Positions 1-7,725 of a stretch of DNA of 27,492 nucleotides are shown piece after piece. Each line of letters begins with the position of its first letter. Position 1 is the first letter of the stretch. The notes beneath the pieces are model-generated. The model made no database searches. It was not told the DNA's origin and worked only from the letters and a program-made list of their open reading frames with translations. The position numbers and the translations under genes are program-made. Origin of the DNA: UBA3496 sp964558115 (lineage in GTDB: Bacteria; UBA8248); NCBI GenBank assembly GCA_964558115.1, contig CAZLCI010000023.1, positions 1 to 27,492 of the forward strand, in the 5' to 3' direction.

Positions 1-15
1 CTATAAGTATGGAAG

Positions 16-24
16 TGTTATAAT
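16..24 (+). promoter_or_regulatory. extended -10 promoter element of the first operon
   Basis: The bases TGTTATAAT form a perfect extended -10 (TGn followed by TATAAT at 19-24). Transcription would begin near position 31, giving a leader of about 70 nt before the TTG start at 100. The matching -35 would fall outside the window, so only half the promoter can be judged. The rest of positions 1-99 holds no clear gene. One frame is open from the left edge to a TAG near 44-46 and could be the last 14 codons of an upstream gene, but this is too short to call. Confidence 0.45.
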
Positions 25-99
25 GTCAAACATCAAACTAGATTAGAAGAACTCAATTATTTATAGTAAATTTAAAAAATAATAGGAATTTAATCAATC

Positions 100-927
100 T
101 TGTTTCCAAATACTGCAATTTCTACACATTTATTTGCCTACGAAATTCTTACCTTTGATCATCTAGAAAAAATAAAAAAAGCAGGTTTTAATCAAATTGA
201 ATTATGGGCAATGAAGCCGCATTTAGACTTCACAAATAAATTTTTTGTAAAAAAATTAGAAAATTGGGTAAAATCTCTCTCATTAGACATTGTGAGTATT
301 CATGCTCCATTTTACTTCAATCTATCAGAAGCAAGAAAAGGAGAATGGCTATCTATTTCCTGCCCTAATTTAGAAAAAAGAAAAAAGAGCATTGAATTTA
401 TTAAAATTGCAATTAATAGTTTAGAAAATTTTGATTCAAAAAGAATTATTATTCACCCCTCTGCTCCTTCTAATAAAGGCATTAATGATAGTTATGAATA
501 TCTAGAATTTAGCCTAGAAAGAATTATTAAACTAACAGAAAAATTAGGAATAAAAATTGCTCTAGAAAATATTCCATCAATACTCGGTAAGGCAGAAAAA
601 ATATCAAATTTTATTAAAACGTTAGGAAACACTAACATCAGAAACTGTATTGATACTGGTCATGCACTTATAACAGAAAAAGAAAGATACTTAGATTCAA
701 TAGAAAGTATGTTACCGGATTGTATTAATTTTCATCTTCATGACAATGATGGCAAAGATGATTTACATCTTCCACCAAAAGAAGGAAAAATTAATTGGGA
801 AAAATTTCAACATATTCTAAAAAGATTTAAATATACGGGGCAGTTAACATATGAAATTAAGAAGAAAGAAAATCAGTCTTACGATGAAGTCCTTAAAAAA
901 TTATCCCTTTTAGATATCAAAAGTTAA
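100..927 (+). CDS. sugar phosphate isomerase/epimerase family protein (xylose isomerase-like TIM barrel)
   Basis: This 275-residue protein looks like the xylose-isomerase-like/AP-endonuclease-2 TIM-barrel family, which isomerises or epimerises sugars or cleaves related substrates using a divalent metal. Candidate metal and catalytic residues lie in family-typical strands: E34 (QIELW), H68 (SIHAP), H119 (IIHPS), E156 (ALENIP), D185 and H188 (CIDTGHA), H212/H214 (FHLHDNDG) and E252 (TYEIK). The motif FHLHDNDGKDDLHLPP followed by INW is common in this family. The start is TTG: AGGA at 84-87 lies 12 nt upstream, a rather long spacing, and no better ATG is seen. It heads a seven-gene co-directional run of sugar enzymes and has an extended -10 upstream. 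The substrate cannot be predicted; the fold assignment is firm. Confidence 0.85.
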   Translation: MFPNTAISTHLFAYEILTFDHLEKIKKAGFNQIELWAMKPHLDFTNKFFVKKLENWVKSLSLDIVSIHAPFYFNLSEARKGEWLSISCPNLEKRKKSIEFIKIAINSLENFDSKRIIIHPSAPSNKGINDSYEYLEFSLERIIKLTEKLGIKIALENIPSILGKAEKISNFIKTLGNTNIRNCIDTGHALITEKERYLDSIESMLPDCINFHLHDNDGKDDLHLPPKEGKINWEKFQHILKRFKYTGQLTYEIKKKENQSYDEVLKKLSLLDIKS

Positions 928-940
928 TAATGAGTTTAAT

Positions 941-1963
941 ATGTCTTGTAAAGTGACCGATTTAGTAAATGAATTTATAAAAAACATTTACCCTGAAGAT
1001 ATTTGTAATATTTCTAGTATACAAGGGGACGCATCAAACAGAAAATATTTTAGAATTCAACATGAAAATCAAACTTCAAAAAACTCTATTGCCATGGTGT
1101 ATAAAACACCTTTCCGAGAAGAAGAGTCATTATTTTTAAAAATTTCAAAATATTTCAACAAACTCAGTTTGCCTGTTCCAAAAATATACGAATGTGATTC
1201 TTCAAATGGAATTATTTTACTAGAGGACTGTGGTGATGATTTATTAGAAAAATTTATGATTGAAAATCATCCTAAGGTAGAAGATTATTATAATGAAAGC
1301 GTTTATCTAATTTCAAAATTACAGTCTAATTATGAAACTAGCTGTGACAAGAGTATGTGTTTAGAGAGTTTTTCAGACGATTTTTTCTACAAAGAATTAA
1401 AACATGCTGAAAAGTTTGCTTTCAATAAGCTATTAAATATAAAAACAAACAATGATGAATTTAACGAATTCTTTTCTTATCTTTCTTCTTCAATTTCTAA
1501 AATTCCTTATTCTTTGACTCATAGGGACTACCACAGCAGAAATTTAATTTTTAAGGAAGGAACTAATATCGTAATGTTAGATTTTCAAGATGCACGAAAA
1601 GGTCCTATCACTTACGATCTAGCTTCTCTAATTTATGACAGTTATGTATCTATAACAGATAAATTAAAGAAAAAGTTAATAAACGATTTTTGGATGAGTA
1701 GAGGAAGAATTTATTTTCAATCAAAAGAAGTATTCTTAAATGCATTATTCGAAACTGCTCTACAAAGAAACATTAAAGCCATTGGAACATTTGCTTTTCA
1801 GAGAACTGAAAAAGACAATTCTAGATATTTATCTTATATCCCAAACACTGTAAAATTCGTACGAAATCATTTTTACAATTTAGAAGAATATAAAAAGTTT
1901 TCTCATTTAATGGAACCATATTTGGACAGATTAGAGAGTATAAATAAGGAAATTATTAATTGA
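941..1963 (+). CDS. amgK: AmgK-like aminosugar kinase (APH phosphotransferase fold)
   Basis: The 340-residue protein has the aminoglycoside-phosphotransferase/choline-kinase fold. The N-terminal GDASNRKYFR (29-38) is the nucleotide-loop signature shared with AmgK, the N-acetylmuramate/N-acetylglucosamine anomeric kinase of peptidoglycan recycling. The Brenner-type catalytic loop HRDYHSRNL (194-202, catalytic D196) and the metal-binding DFQDAR with GPITYDLASL (214-230) also match AmgK closely. It starts at ATG 13 nt after the preceding gene, and its TGA overlaps the TTG of the next gene (TTGA), which implies translational coupling. The usual partner, the uridylyltransferase MurU, is not next to it, so the sugar and the fate of the phosphate are inferred. 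A NagZ-like hexosaminidase in the same run supports a cell-wall recycling role. Another sugar or small-molecule kinase remains possible. Confidence 0.75.
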   Translation: MSCKVTDLVNEFIKNIYPEDICNISSIQGDASNRKYFRIQHENQTSKNSIAMVYKTPFREEESLFLKISKYFNKLSLPVPKIYECDSSNGIILLEDCGDDLLEKFMIENHPKVEDYYNESVYLISKLQSNYETSCDKSMCLESFSDDFFYKELKHAEKFAFNKLLNIKTNNDEFNEFFSYLSSSISKIPYSLTHRDYHSRNLIFKEGTNIVMLDFQDARKGPITYDLASLIYDSYVSITDKLKKKLINDFWMSRGRIYFQSKEVFLNALFETALQRNIKAIGTFAFQRTEKDNSRYLSYIPNTVKFVRNHFYNLEEYKKFSHLMEPYLDRLESINKEIIN

Positions 1964-2547
1964 ATATTTTAAATACAATACTAAAATCTAACGTTGAACT
2001 TTGTTTATATGATTTTATTCATCCTGCTAAAATTCCAAAGTTTGAATCCAAAATAAAATCAAATACTATAATTCTTGATAGAAACTCGCCCCAAAATGAA
2101 CTTATATATGAGGTACAGGAAAAGAGAATTATAGACCCTCGGTTCGATCGCGGCGAAAAATGTTATGTAGCACTCATCAACGAGAGAGTAACAAGTTACA
2201 TATGGTCATCTAGAGGTAGTGTTGGTGTTGACGAAATCAATATGGCAGTCAAACCTTCTGTAGACGAAGCATACTTATACGATGCATTCACCATTGAAAA
2301 ATGGAGAGGAAATAATCTATACCCTGCCGTTTTAAAATTGGCTTTAGAAACTGCAGAAAAAGAAGAGTTGAAAAGATCCTTAATCTTTGTAGAACATAAG
2401 AATACAGCTTCACGCAAAGGCGTTTCAAAAGTTGGCTTTGAACAATTTCAAACTCTTTATTACAAACGTTTTTTATTTTTTTCTAATAAAAAATTAAGTG
2501 ACCCTACTGAAAATCATAACTCTGCAAAATTCATAAAAATTAAATAG
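1960..2547 (+). CDS. GNAT-fold N-acetyltransferase
   Basis: The 195-residue protein has a C-terminal half typical of GNAT acetyltransferases, which move an acyl group from CoA to an amine. The segment AYLYDAFTIEKWRGNNLYP (about 105-123) corresponds to the beta4/acetyl-CoA-loop region, followed by a helix and then FVEHKNTASRKGVSKVGFE, the usual late GNAT pattern with an N-x-x-S dipole and a GF turn. The pyrophosphate loop WRGNN is degenerate compared with the R/Q-x-x-G-x-G/A consensus, so activity is uncertain. The TTG start overlaps the stop of the kinase and has AAGGA at 1946-1950, nine bases upstream, which supports this start. Location in a glycan operon suggests an aminosugar or glycoside acceptor, but this is inference. 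Confidence 0.7.
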   Translation: MNILNTILKSNVELCLYDFIHPAKIPKFESKIKSNTIILDRNSPQNELIYEVQEKRIIDPRFDRGEKCYVALINERVTSYIWSSRGSVGVDEINMAVKPSVDEAYLYDAFTIEKWRGNNLYPAVLKLALETAEKEELKRSLIFVEHKNTASRKGVSKVGFEQFQTLYYKRFLFFSNKKLSDPTENHNSAKFIKIK

Positions 2548-2585
2548 AAAATCTATAAGTCTCTTTTGAAAAAATAGGAAAAATC

Positions 2586-3626
2586 TTGTCAAAAAATATT
2601 TCGAACAATCAAGTATCTACGATAAATTCAAATAAAAAATCATTCACAATTGAAGTTCATCAAACAGAAAACGCATTTTTAATACTTTCTAGTGAATGGT
2701 CAAAATTAGTAAAATTAATGAATACTCCACATCCATTTTACGAACCAGAATGGCAATTCTCTTGGTGGAGAGAATTTGGAGAAGGCAAATTAAAAATATT
2801 TGCAATTAGAGATAATAATCAGAACCTTATTGGAATCTTTCCCCTGGAATTGGAAAAAAGCGGAACTTTACGTCTTATCGGAGGAAAAGACTTATCTGAT
2901 TATTTAGACGTAATTATAAAAAATGAATTTGAAGAAATTTGTCTCGAATTATTCCTTAAATATCTCAAAAATTCTGACCTTCCATGGAAACAAATTAAAT
3001 TTCGAGGCATTCCAGATGGGTCTCCTACATTAAAAATTTTAAAGAAAATAGTTGGAGATAACTTAGAATTAATAAAAGAAGAAGTTTGTCCGATAATTAA
3101 ACTTTCAGATACTTGGGATTTATTCTTAGAAAGCTTAGAACCACGATTCAAAAAAAATCTACTTAGAAAAATCAGGAAAGTAGAAACTGACCAAAATATT
3201 GATTTCTATGAGTCAAAGGACAATTTAGAAAACGACATGGAATTCTTTATCTCCTTACATTCGATGAGCCAACCGGAAAAAGCTGAGTTTTGGAATGATA
3301 AAAGAAAAGGATTTTTCTTTGAAATGGCAAAAAGAATGTCCGAAAAAAATATGTTGCGATTATCATTTCTTAGACTAGATAATTATCCAATCGCATCTAC
3401 ACTTTCATTTATCTTTAATAAGAAAGTTTACCTTTATAACTCTGGATATGACTCAAATACACCTGAATTTAGTGGTGGACTTGTCCTTTTAGCGCATAAT
3501 ATCCATGAAGCTATAGAAGAAAAAATGACTCATTTTGACATGTTACGCGGAAATGAATCATATAAATATGATTTTGGTTCTCTGGAAACAAACATTTGGT
3601 CGATAATAATTCCAAAAACAAATTGA
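2586..3626 (+). CDS. CelD/BioF2-like GNAT-family acyltransferase
   Basis: The 346-residue protein matches the GNAT/FemAB-like family once named cellulose-biosynthesis protein CelD (Acetyltransf_6). Visible hallmarks are the N-terminal FYEPEWQFSWWREFGEG (about 51-67), the central FKKNLLRKIRK, LRLSFLRLDNYPIASTLSF and the C-terminal NSGYD followed by SGGLVLLAHNIHEAI and FDMLRGNESYKYDFG. The last motif is highly typical of the family. Members occur in exopolysaccharide and glycolipid clusters and are thought to acylate or aminoacylate sugars; the real substrate is rarely known. The start is TTG with AGGAA at 2576-2580 at good spacing. It sits directly before the GT4 gene, ten bases apart, so it probably acts on the same glycan or glycoside. 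Confidence 0.75.
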   Translation: MSKNISNNQVSTINSNKKSFTIEVHQTENAFLILSSEWSKLVKLMNTPHPFYEPEWQFSWWREFGEGKLKIFAIRDNNQNLIGIFPLELEKSGTLRLIGGKDLSDYLDVIIKNEFEEICLELFLKYLKNSDLPWKQIKFRGIPDGSPTLKILKKIVGDNLELIKEEVCPIIKLSDTWDLFLESLEPRFKKNLLRKIRKVETDQNIDFYESKDNLENDMEFFISLHSMSQPEKAEFWNDKRKGFFFEMAKRMSEKNMLRLSFLRLDNYPIASTLSFIFNKKVYLYNSGYDSNTPEFSGGLVLLAHNIHEAIEEKMTHFDMLRGNESYKYDFGSLETNIWSIIIPKTN

Positions 3627-3635
3627 TAAATAAAA

Positions 3636-4910
3636 ATGTCAAAAAAGATTGCTTTAATCTCATACCATACAGACCCATTTAGTTCACTTGGTGGAGACAC
3701 TTCAGGTGGAATGAACGTCTATATTTCTGAAGTAACAAAGTCTTTCTCAAAGTTAGGATATAAAATTGATATTTTCACAAGATCTCAAAATACTCGCTTA
3801 GAAAGAAAGCAATCTCTAGATAAAAATTCCAGAATAATCCGAATCCTCGCAGGTCCTCAAAATGAAGTAAGAAAAAATAAACTTACAAACTATTTAAACC
3901 TTTTCACTAAACAAATTTTTTTATTTTCTAAAGAAGAAAGCAATAATTATAACTTAGCAATCTCACATTATTGGCTGTCCGGAGTTATAGGAAAAAAATT
4001 ATGTGAGAAATGGAAAATCCCTCTAATCATACGATTTCATACATTAGGTCAACAAAAAAAAAATGTTCTCCATAGTTATACACTTTCGGAAAACAATAAT
4101 AGAATAAGAACTGAACAAAAACTATGCGAATTTTGTGATGCAATAATTGTTTCCTCTAAAAACGAGAAAAAAACAATAATCGAAGATTACGCTATCAGAT
4201 CTAAAAAGATTCATATTATTCCATGCGGAGTTAACCCCTATTCTTTCAAAGAAAAAAAAGGCGCAAAGACAACGCTGGGATTGAAAAATGACACTATATA
4301 CTTCTTAAGCGTTGGGAGAATAGACCCTGTAAAGGGACTAGATCTTTATATACATTCCTTAAGTTTTCTTAAATTAATCAATCCTAAATTAAAATTTCAT
4401 GCCCTTCATATAGGAGGAATTTTGAAAAAAAACGATAAAAGAAATAACCTAAAGAGTCTTAATGGAAAAGATTTTCAATCAACTTCTCAAAAAAAAGAAG
4501 TAGAAAGAATTCTTTCACTTTCAAAAAAATTAAACGTATATGACAATTTCTCTTTTATTGGAGCAAGAACACATTACGAATTAAGTTACTGGTATTCTGC
4601 AGTAGAACTACTATCAATACCCTCGAAATATGAAACATTCTGTCTTGTTGCATTAGAAGCAGCTTCATGCGGATTGCCTTCTGTTGCATATAAAGTTGGA
4701 GGAATTTCAGAATCTATCAAACAAAACCATACCGGGATCTTAGTCCCTGAAGGAAGCACTTCTGAATATGCATTAACGCTTAATAATCTTTCGATTAACA
4801 AAAGTTTTTCAAAAAAATTGGGGAAATACGCAAAAAATCGTGCTCAAATCTTTAGTTGGGAAAATACAGCAAAAGCTGAAATAAGGGTATGGAAAAAAAT
4901 ATTAGTATAA
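3636..4910 (+). CDS. GT4 glycosyltransferase, MshA/sucrose-phosphate-synthase-like
   Basis: The 424-residue retaining glycosyltransferase has a GT-B fold. The N-terminal GGDTSGGMNVYISE (19-32) with IDIFTR, the motif SHYWLSG, and the C-terminal FSWENT resemble MshA, which makes the first glycoside of mycothiol, and sucrose-phosphate-synthase relatives. The donor-site signature is present: E333 and E341 form the EX7E pair in YETFCLVALEAASCGLP, followed by YKVGGISE. VGRIDPVKGLD marks the start of the second Rossmann domain. ATG start. The next gene, 16 bases downstream, is a PIG-L deacetylase, the same order of activities as MshA-MshB or BshA-BshB. The acceptor is unknown; a general glycolipid or compatible-solute glycosyltransferase is equally possible. 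Confidence 0.85.
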   Translation: MSKKIALISYHTDPFSSLGGDTSGGMNVYISEVTKSFSKLGYKIDIFTRSQNTRLERKQSLDKNSRIIRILAGPQNEVRKNKLTNYLNLFTKQIFLFSKEESNNYNLAISHYWLSGVIGKKLCEKWKIPLIIRFHTLGQQKKNVLHSYTLSENNNRIRTEQKLCEFCDAIIVSSKNEKKTIIEDYAIRSKKIHIIPCGVNPYSFKEKKGAKTTLGLKNDTIYFLSVGRIDPVKGLDLYIHSLSFLKLINPKLKFHALHIGGILKKNDKRNNLKSLNGKDFQSTSQKKEVERILSLSKKLNVYDNFSFIGARTHYELSYWYSAVELLSIPSKYETFCLVALEAASCGLPSVAYKVGGISESIKQNHTGILVPEGSTSEYALTLNNLSINKSFSKKLGKYAKNRAQIFSWENTAKAEIRVWKKILV

Positions 4911-4926
4911 AAAGAAGGAGAATGTT

Positions 4927-5613
4927 TTGAATAGCAAACAGTTTAAAAATATCTTGATTATTATGGCACATCCAGATGATGCTGAACTTGGTGCCGGTGG
5001 CAGTATTGCTAAATGGGTATCCGAAGGTTCTACAGTCAGAACTATAATTTGCACAAATGGAGATAAAGGAACTAAGGAAGATTATTCAACACATCAAATC
5101 TCTGAAATAAGAGAAAAAGAACAATTACAAGCTTCTGAAATTTTAGGGGTGAAAGAAACCTTATTTCTAAGAAATCGAGATGGTGAGTTAGAAGATTCAA
5201 GAGCATTTCGTAATCAAATTGCATTTTTAATTCGTCACTTTCAACCGGACACTTTAGTCACACATGATCCTTGGAGACCTCATTACCAACATCCAGACCA
5301 TCAAGCAGTTGGTCATGCTACTTTTAAAGGTTTAATTTATGCGAGAGATCATCATTTTCTTCCGGAACTTACATATGCGAACATTAAAGCCCATCATACA
5401 GACAACATTCTATATACAAGTTCGACTAATCCCAATTTTTTTGTAGATATTGCAGAAACAATAGAAACAAAGATTCAGTCTATTAAATGCCACGTGAGTC
5501 AAATTGGAGAACAATATAATGCAAAAGAAAGACATTATAAGCGTGCAAAAGAAAATGGGACAAAAGGAGGATATAAACTAGCAGAAGCTTTCACAATTAA
5601 GACTATGAGTTAA
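4927..5613 (+). CDS. PIG-L/LmbE-family N-acetyl-sugar deacetylase (BshB/MshB-like)
   Basis: The 228-residue protein belongs to the zinc-dependent PIG-L (LmbE) family that removes acetyl groups from GlcNAc-type sugars. The first zinc motif is AHPDDAELGAGG (14-25, with H15 and D17/D18), and the third ligand comes from HPDHQAVGH (122-130, H125). Length and the central FLRNRDGELEDS fit BshB-like members. The start is TTG at 4927 with a strong GAAGGAG at 4914-4920; an ATG at 4922 in another frame stops at once. Following a GT4 gene by 16 nt, it is likely to deacetylate that enzyme's product, which is the chemistry used in bacillithiol and mycothiol synthesis. No cysteine ligase (MshC or BshC) is in the window, so the final product is unknown. 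Confidence 0.85.
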   Translation: MNSKQFKNILIIMAHPDDAELGAGGSIAKWVSEGSTVRTIICTNGDKGTKEDYSTHQISEIREKEQLQASEILGVKETLFLRNRDGELEDSRAFRNQIAFLIRHFQPDTLVTHDPWRPHYQHPDHQAVGHATFKGLIYARDHHFLPELTYANIKAHHTDNILYTSSTNPNFFVDIAETIETKIQSIKCHVSQIGEQYNAKERHYKRAKENGTKGGYKLAEAFTIKTMS

Positions 5614-5616
5614 ATA

Positions 5617-6633
5617 TTGGATATAAAAAATTGGACTACAAGTGAAAAAGCAGGCCAACATTTTATTATAGGTTTCGATGGTATTTCTCCACCTAAATAT
5701 CTAATAGAAAGAATCGAAAATGGACAAATTGGTGGAATTATATTATTTAGAAGAAATATAAAAAGTTTTGTTCAACTTTCTAGTTTAATTAACAACTTAC
5801 AAAAAGCCTCTCTTAAAAGCAGATTGAAGATTCCTCTATTTGTTTCAATTGATGAAGAAGGAGGAAGTGTAAGCAGACTATCCTCAGATTTCGACTCTCT
5901 TCCATCAGCACAATCTCTGGCAAAATATAAGGAAGAAAAGAGAATAGAAAATTCTATTTTCAGACTAGCAAAACAGATGAAAAAGGTAGGAATAAATTTA
6001 AATCTGTCGCCTGTCTTAGACTTGTCCACTAATCCTAAATGTACAGTCATAGGAGATCGCTCCTTAGGGTCTAATCCAGAAAAAGTCGGTAGTATAGGTA
6101 AAAAAATTATAAGTTATTATCAGTCCAATATGATTGCAGCGTGCGCTAAACATTTTCCAGGTATAGGAGAAATTCATGTAGATCCACATTATGAACTTCC
6201 AATATGCGATATTTCTGAAAAAAAGCTAACTACAAGAGAACTTATTCCATTTAAATTAGCTTTCGACTCGAATTTTAATTATGAGCGTGTTCTAACTGTC
6301 ATGGTAGGTCATACGATTTATACAAAAATTGATCCGGATTACATATCCAGCCAATCAAAAAAGATTATGACCAAACTTTTGCGAGAAAAATTATCTTTTA
6401 AAGGCATTGTTCTAACGGATGATCTTGACATGAATGCGATTTCATTAAACGAAAAAAACGCTTTTAAGAGCATTAATGCGGGAGCCGATATAACCCTAAT
6501 ATGCAATAATTTCAAGAACTATGAAAAAAACTATCAATTTCTTTGTAAAAAAATAGAAAATTTAGAACTTGACCCAGAGACAGAAAAAAAATCTTTAGAA
6601 AGAATTATTATGACAAAAGAAAAAGTATCCTAA
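5617..6633 (+). CDS. nagZ: glycoside hydrolase family 3, NagZ-like beta-N-acetylhexosaminidase
   Basis: The 338-residue protein has the single-domain length of NagZ, which removes GlcNAc from recycled muropeptides. Typical features in order are IGGIILFRRNIK (38-49), SIDEEGGSVSRL (77-88), the sugar-binding CAKHFPGIGE (176-185), a mobile loop D189-P-H191 resembling the catalytic Asp-His dyad of NagZ, and FKGIVLTDDLDM (261-272), which carries the aspartate nucleophile. The canonical KHFPGHGD is changed to KHFPGIGE. The start is TTG three bases after the preceding stop and has no strong ribosome site, which suggests coupling. No signal peptide is seen, so it is probably cytoplasmic as NagZ is. 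Its stop overlaps the stop of the opposing gene by four bases. Confidence 0.8.
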   Translation: MDIKNWTTSEKAGQHFIIGFDGISPPKYLIERIENGQIGGIILFRRNIKSFVQLSSLINNLQKASLKSRLKIPLFVSIDEEGGSVSRLSSDFDSLPSAQSLAKYKEEKRIENSIFRLAKQMKKVGINLNLSPVLDLSTNPKCTVIGDRSLGSNPEKVGSIGKKIISYYQSNMIAACAKHFPGIGEIHVDPHYELPICDISEKKLTTRELIPFKLAFDSNFNYERVLTVMVGHTIYTKIDPDYISSQSKKIMTKLLREKLSFKGIVLTDDLDMNAISLNEKNAFKSINAGADITLICNNFKNYEKNYQFLCKKIENLELDPETEKKSLERIIMTKEKVS

Positions 6634-7697
6634 ACATTAAATCTTATGTTTACTATATCTCCATCGTTTACTTTGTACTTCTTTCCTTCTAATCTTAAAA
6701 CACCTTTTTGTCTGGCAACAGACATAGAGCCCGATTCCACAAAATCATTATAAGAAATAACTTCCGCCCTAATAAATCCTCTTTCTAAATCAGAATGTAT
6801 TGTTCCAGCAGCTTTTAAAATACTACTATTAGAAACAATTGGCCATGAACGTACTTCATCTTCTCCGACAGTCAAAAAACAATCGAGATCTAAAAGTTGA
6901 AATGAAGATTTAATAACCGTATCCTTTGCAGGGGAATCTATATTATAGTCCCTCAAAAATAACTCTTGATCTTCTTTTGACATTTGGGATAGTTCTTCTT
7001 CTAATTTTACACATAAAGTAATCGGTTCTATTTCAAACTCAGAAAATAACTCCAAGAAAGAATCTTTTGATTCAATTAGTTGATCTTCTGAAATATTAAT
7101 CACTGGCAAAAAAGGTTTAGAAGATTGCAGATCAAAACCCCTAAGAATATTTTTCTCTTCCTCTGTTAAATCAAGTTTAGATATAACCTCTCCTTCTTCG
7201 AGAAAAACTTGAATTTTAAGCAAAACTTCTAATTCCTGAACTTCATCTCTATCTTTCTTCATTTTAACCGAGCGTTCTAATTTTTCGACTCTTCTTTCGA
7301 CTACAATAAGATCATTTAGAATTAAGTCATTAACAATTTCACTAAAATCTAGTTTCGGATCGATCCTATTTTTAGGATTCGGAACAGAAGGATCGTCAAA
7401 ATTTCTGACAACAATGATAAGTGCATCAACACCATGCAAAGATTGTAATGAATTTTGAGTATTTCCAGAATCTTTACTCGGCAATTCTGGAACATCAACA
7501 AATTCAACTGTAGCATAGGTCTTCTTTGCAGGATTATAAATACTCGAAAGAAAATCAATTCTTTCATCTCTAACCTTCGCGGCTCCTATACTTGAACGTG
7601 AAGAATGAGAACCTACTTCCGAAGATTTACTCTCAGTCAAAGCATTAAACAAACTTGTTTTTCCACTACTAGCAAATCCGATAATTCCTAATTTCAA
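6630..7697 (-). CDS. ychF: YchF/Obg-family GTPase-like protein with TGS domain, divergent G motifs
   Basis: The 355-residue protein aligns with YchF across its length: an N-terminal P-loop domain, an alpha-helical coiled insert (about 125-200) and a C-terminal TGS/DUF933 segment ending RLEGKKYKVNDGDIVNIRFNV-like, almost the YchF terminus. YchF binds ATP rather than GTP and associates with ribosomes. Here the P-loop is G7-FASS-GKT (canonical YchF has GLPNVGKST), and the switch II motif reads FVDVPEL (canonical FVDIAGLV), so the DxxG glycine is missing. The usual NMSE-type base-recognition motif appears as NISED. Nucleotide hydrolysis may be altered. Start is TTG with TAGGAA just upstream. It lies 28 bases downstream of the C26 hydrolase, probably in one transcript. 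Confidence 0.8.
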   Translation of the reverse strand: MKLGIIGFASSGKTSLFNALTESKSSEVGSHSSRSSIGAAKVRDERIDFLSSIYNPAKKTYATVEFVDVPELPSKDSGNTQNSLQSLHGVDALIIVVRNFDDPSVPNPKNRIDPKLDFSEIVNDLILNDLIVVERRVEKLERSVKMKKDRDEVQELEVLLKIQVFLEEGEVISKLDLTEEEKNILRGFDLQSSKPFLPVINISEDQLIESKDSFLELFSEFEIEPITLCVKLEEELSQMSKEDQELFLRDYNIDSPAKDTVIKSSFQLLDLDCFLTVGEDEVRSWPIVSNSSILKAAGTIHSDLERGFIRAEVISYNDFVESGSMSVARQKGVLRLEGKKYKVNDGDIVNIRFNV

Positions 7698-7725
7698 AAT
7701 TATATTCCTATTCTATTAAAAGAAT

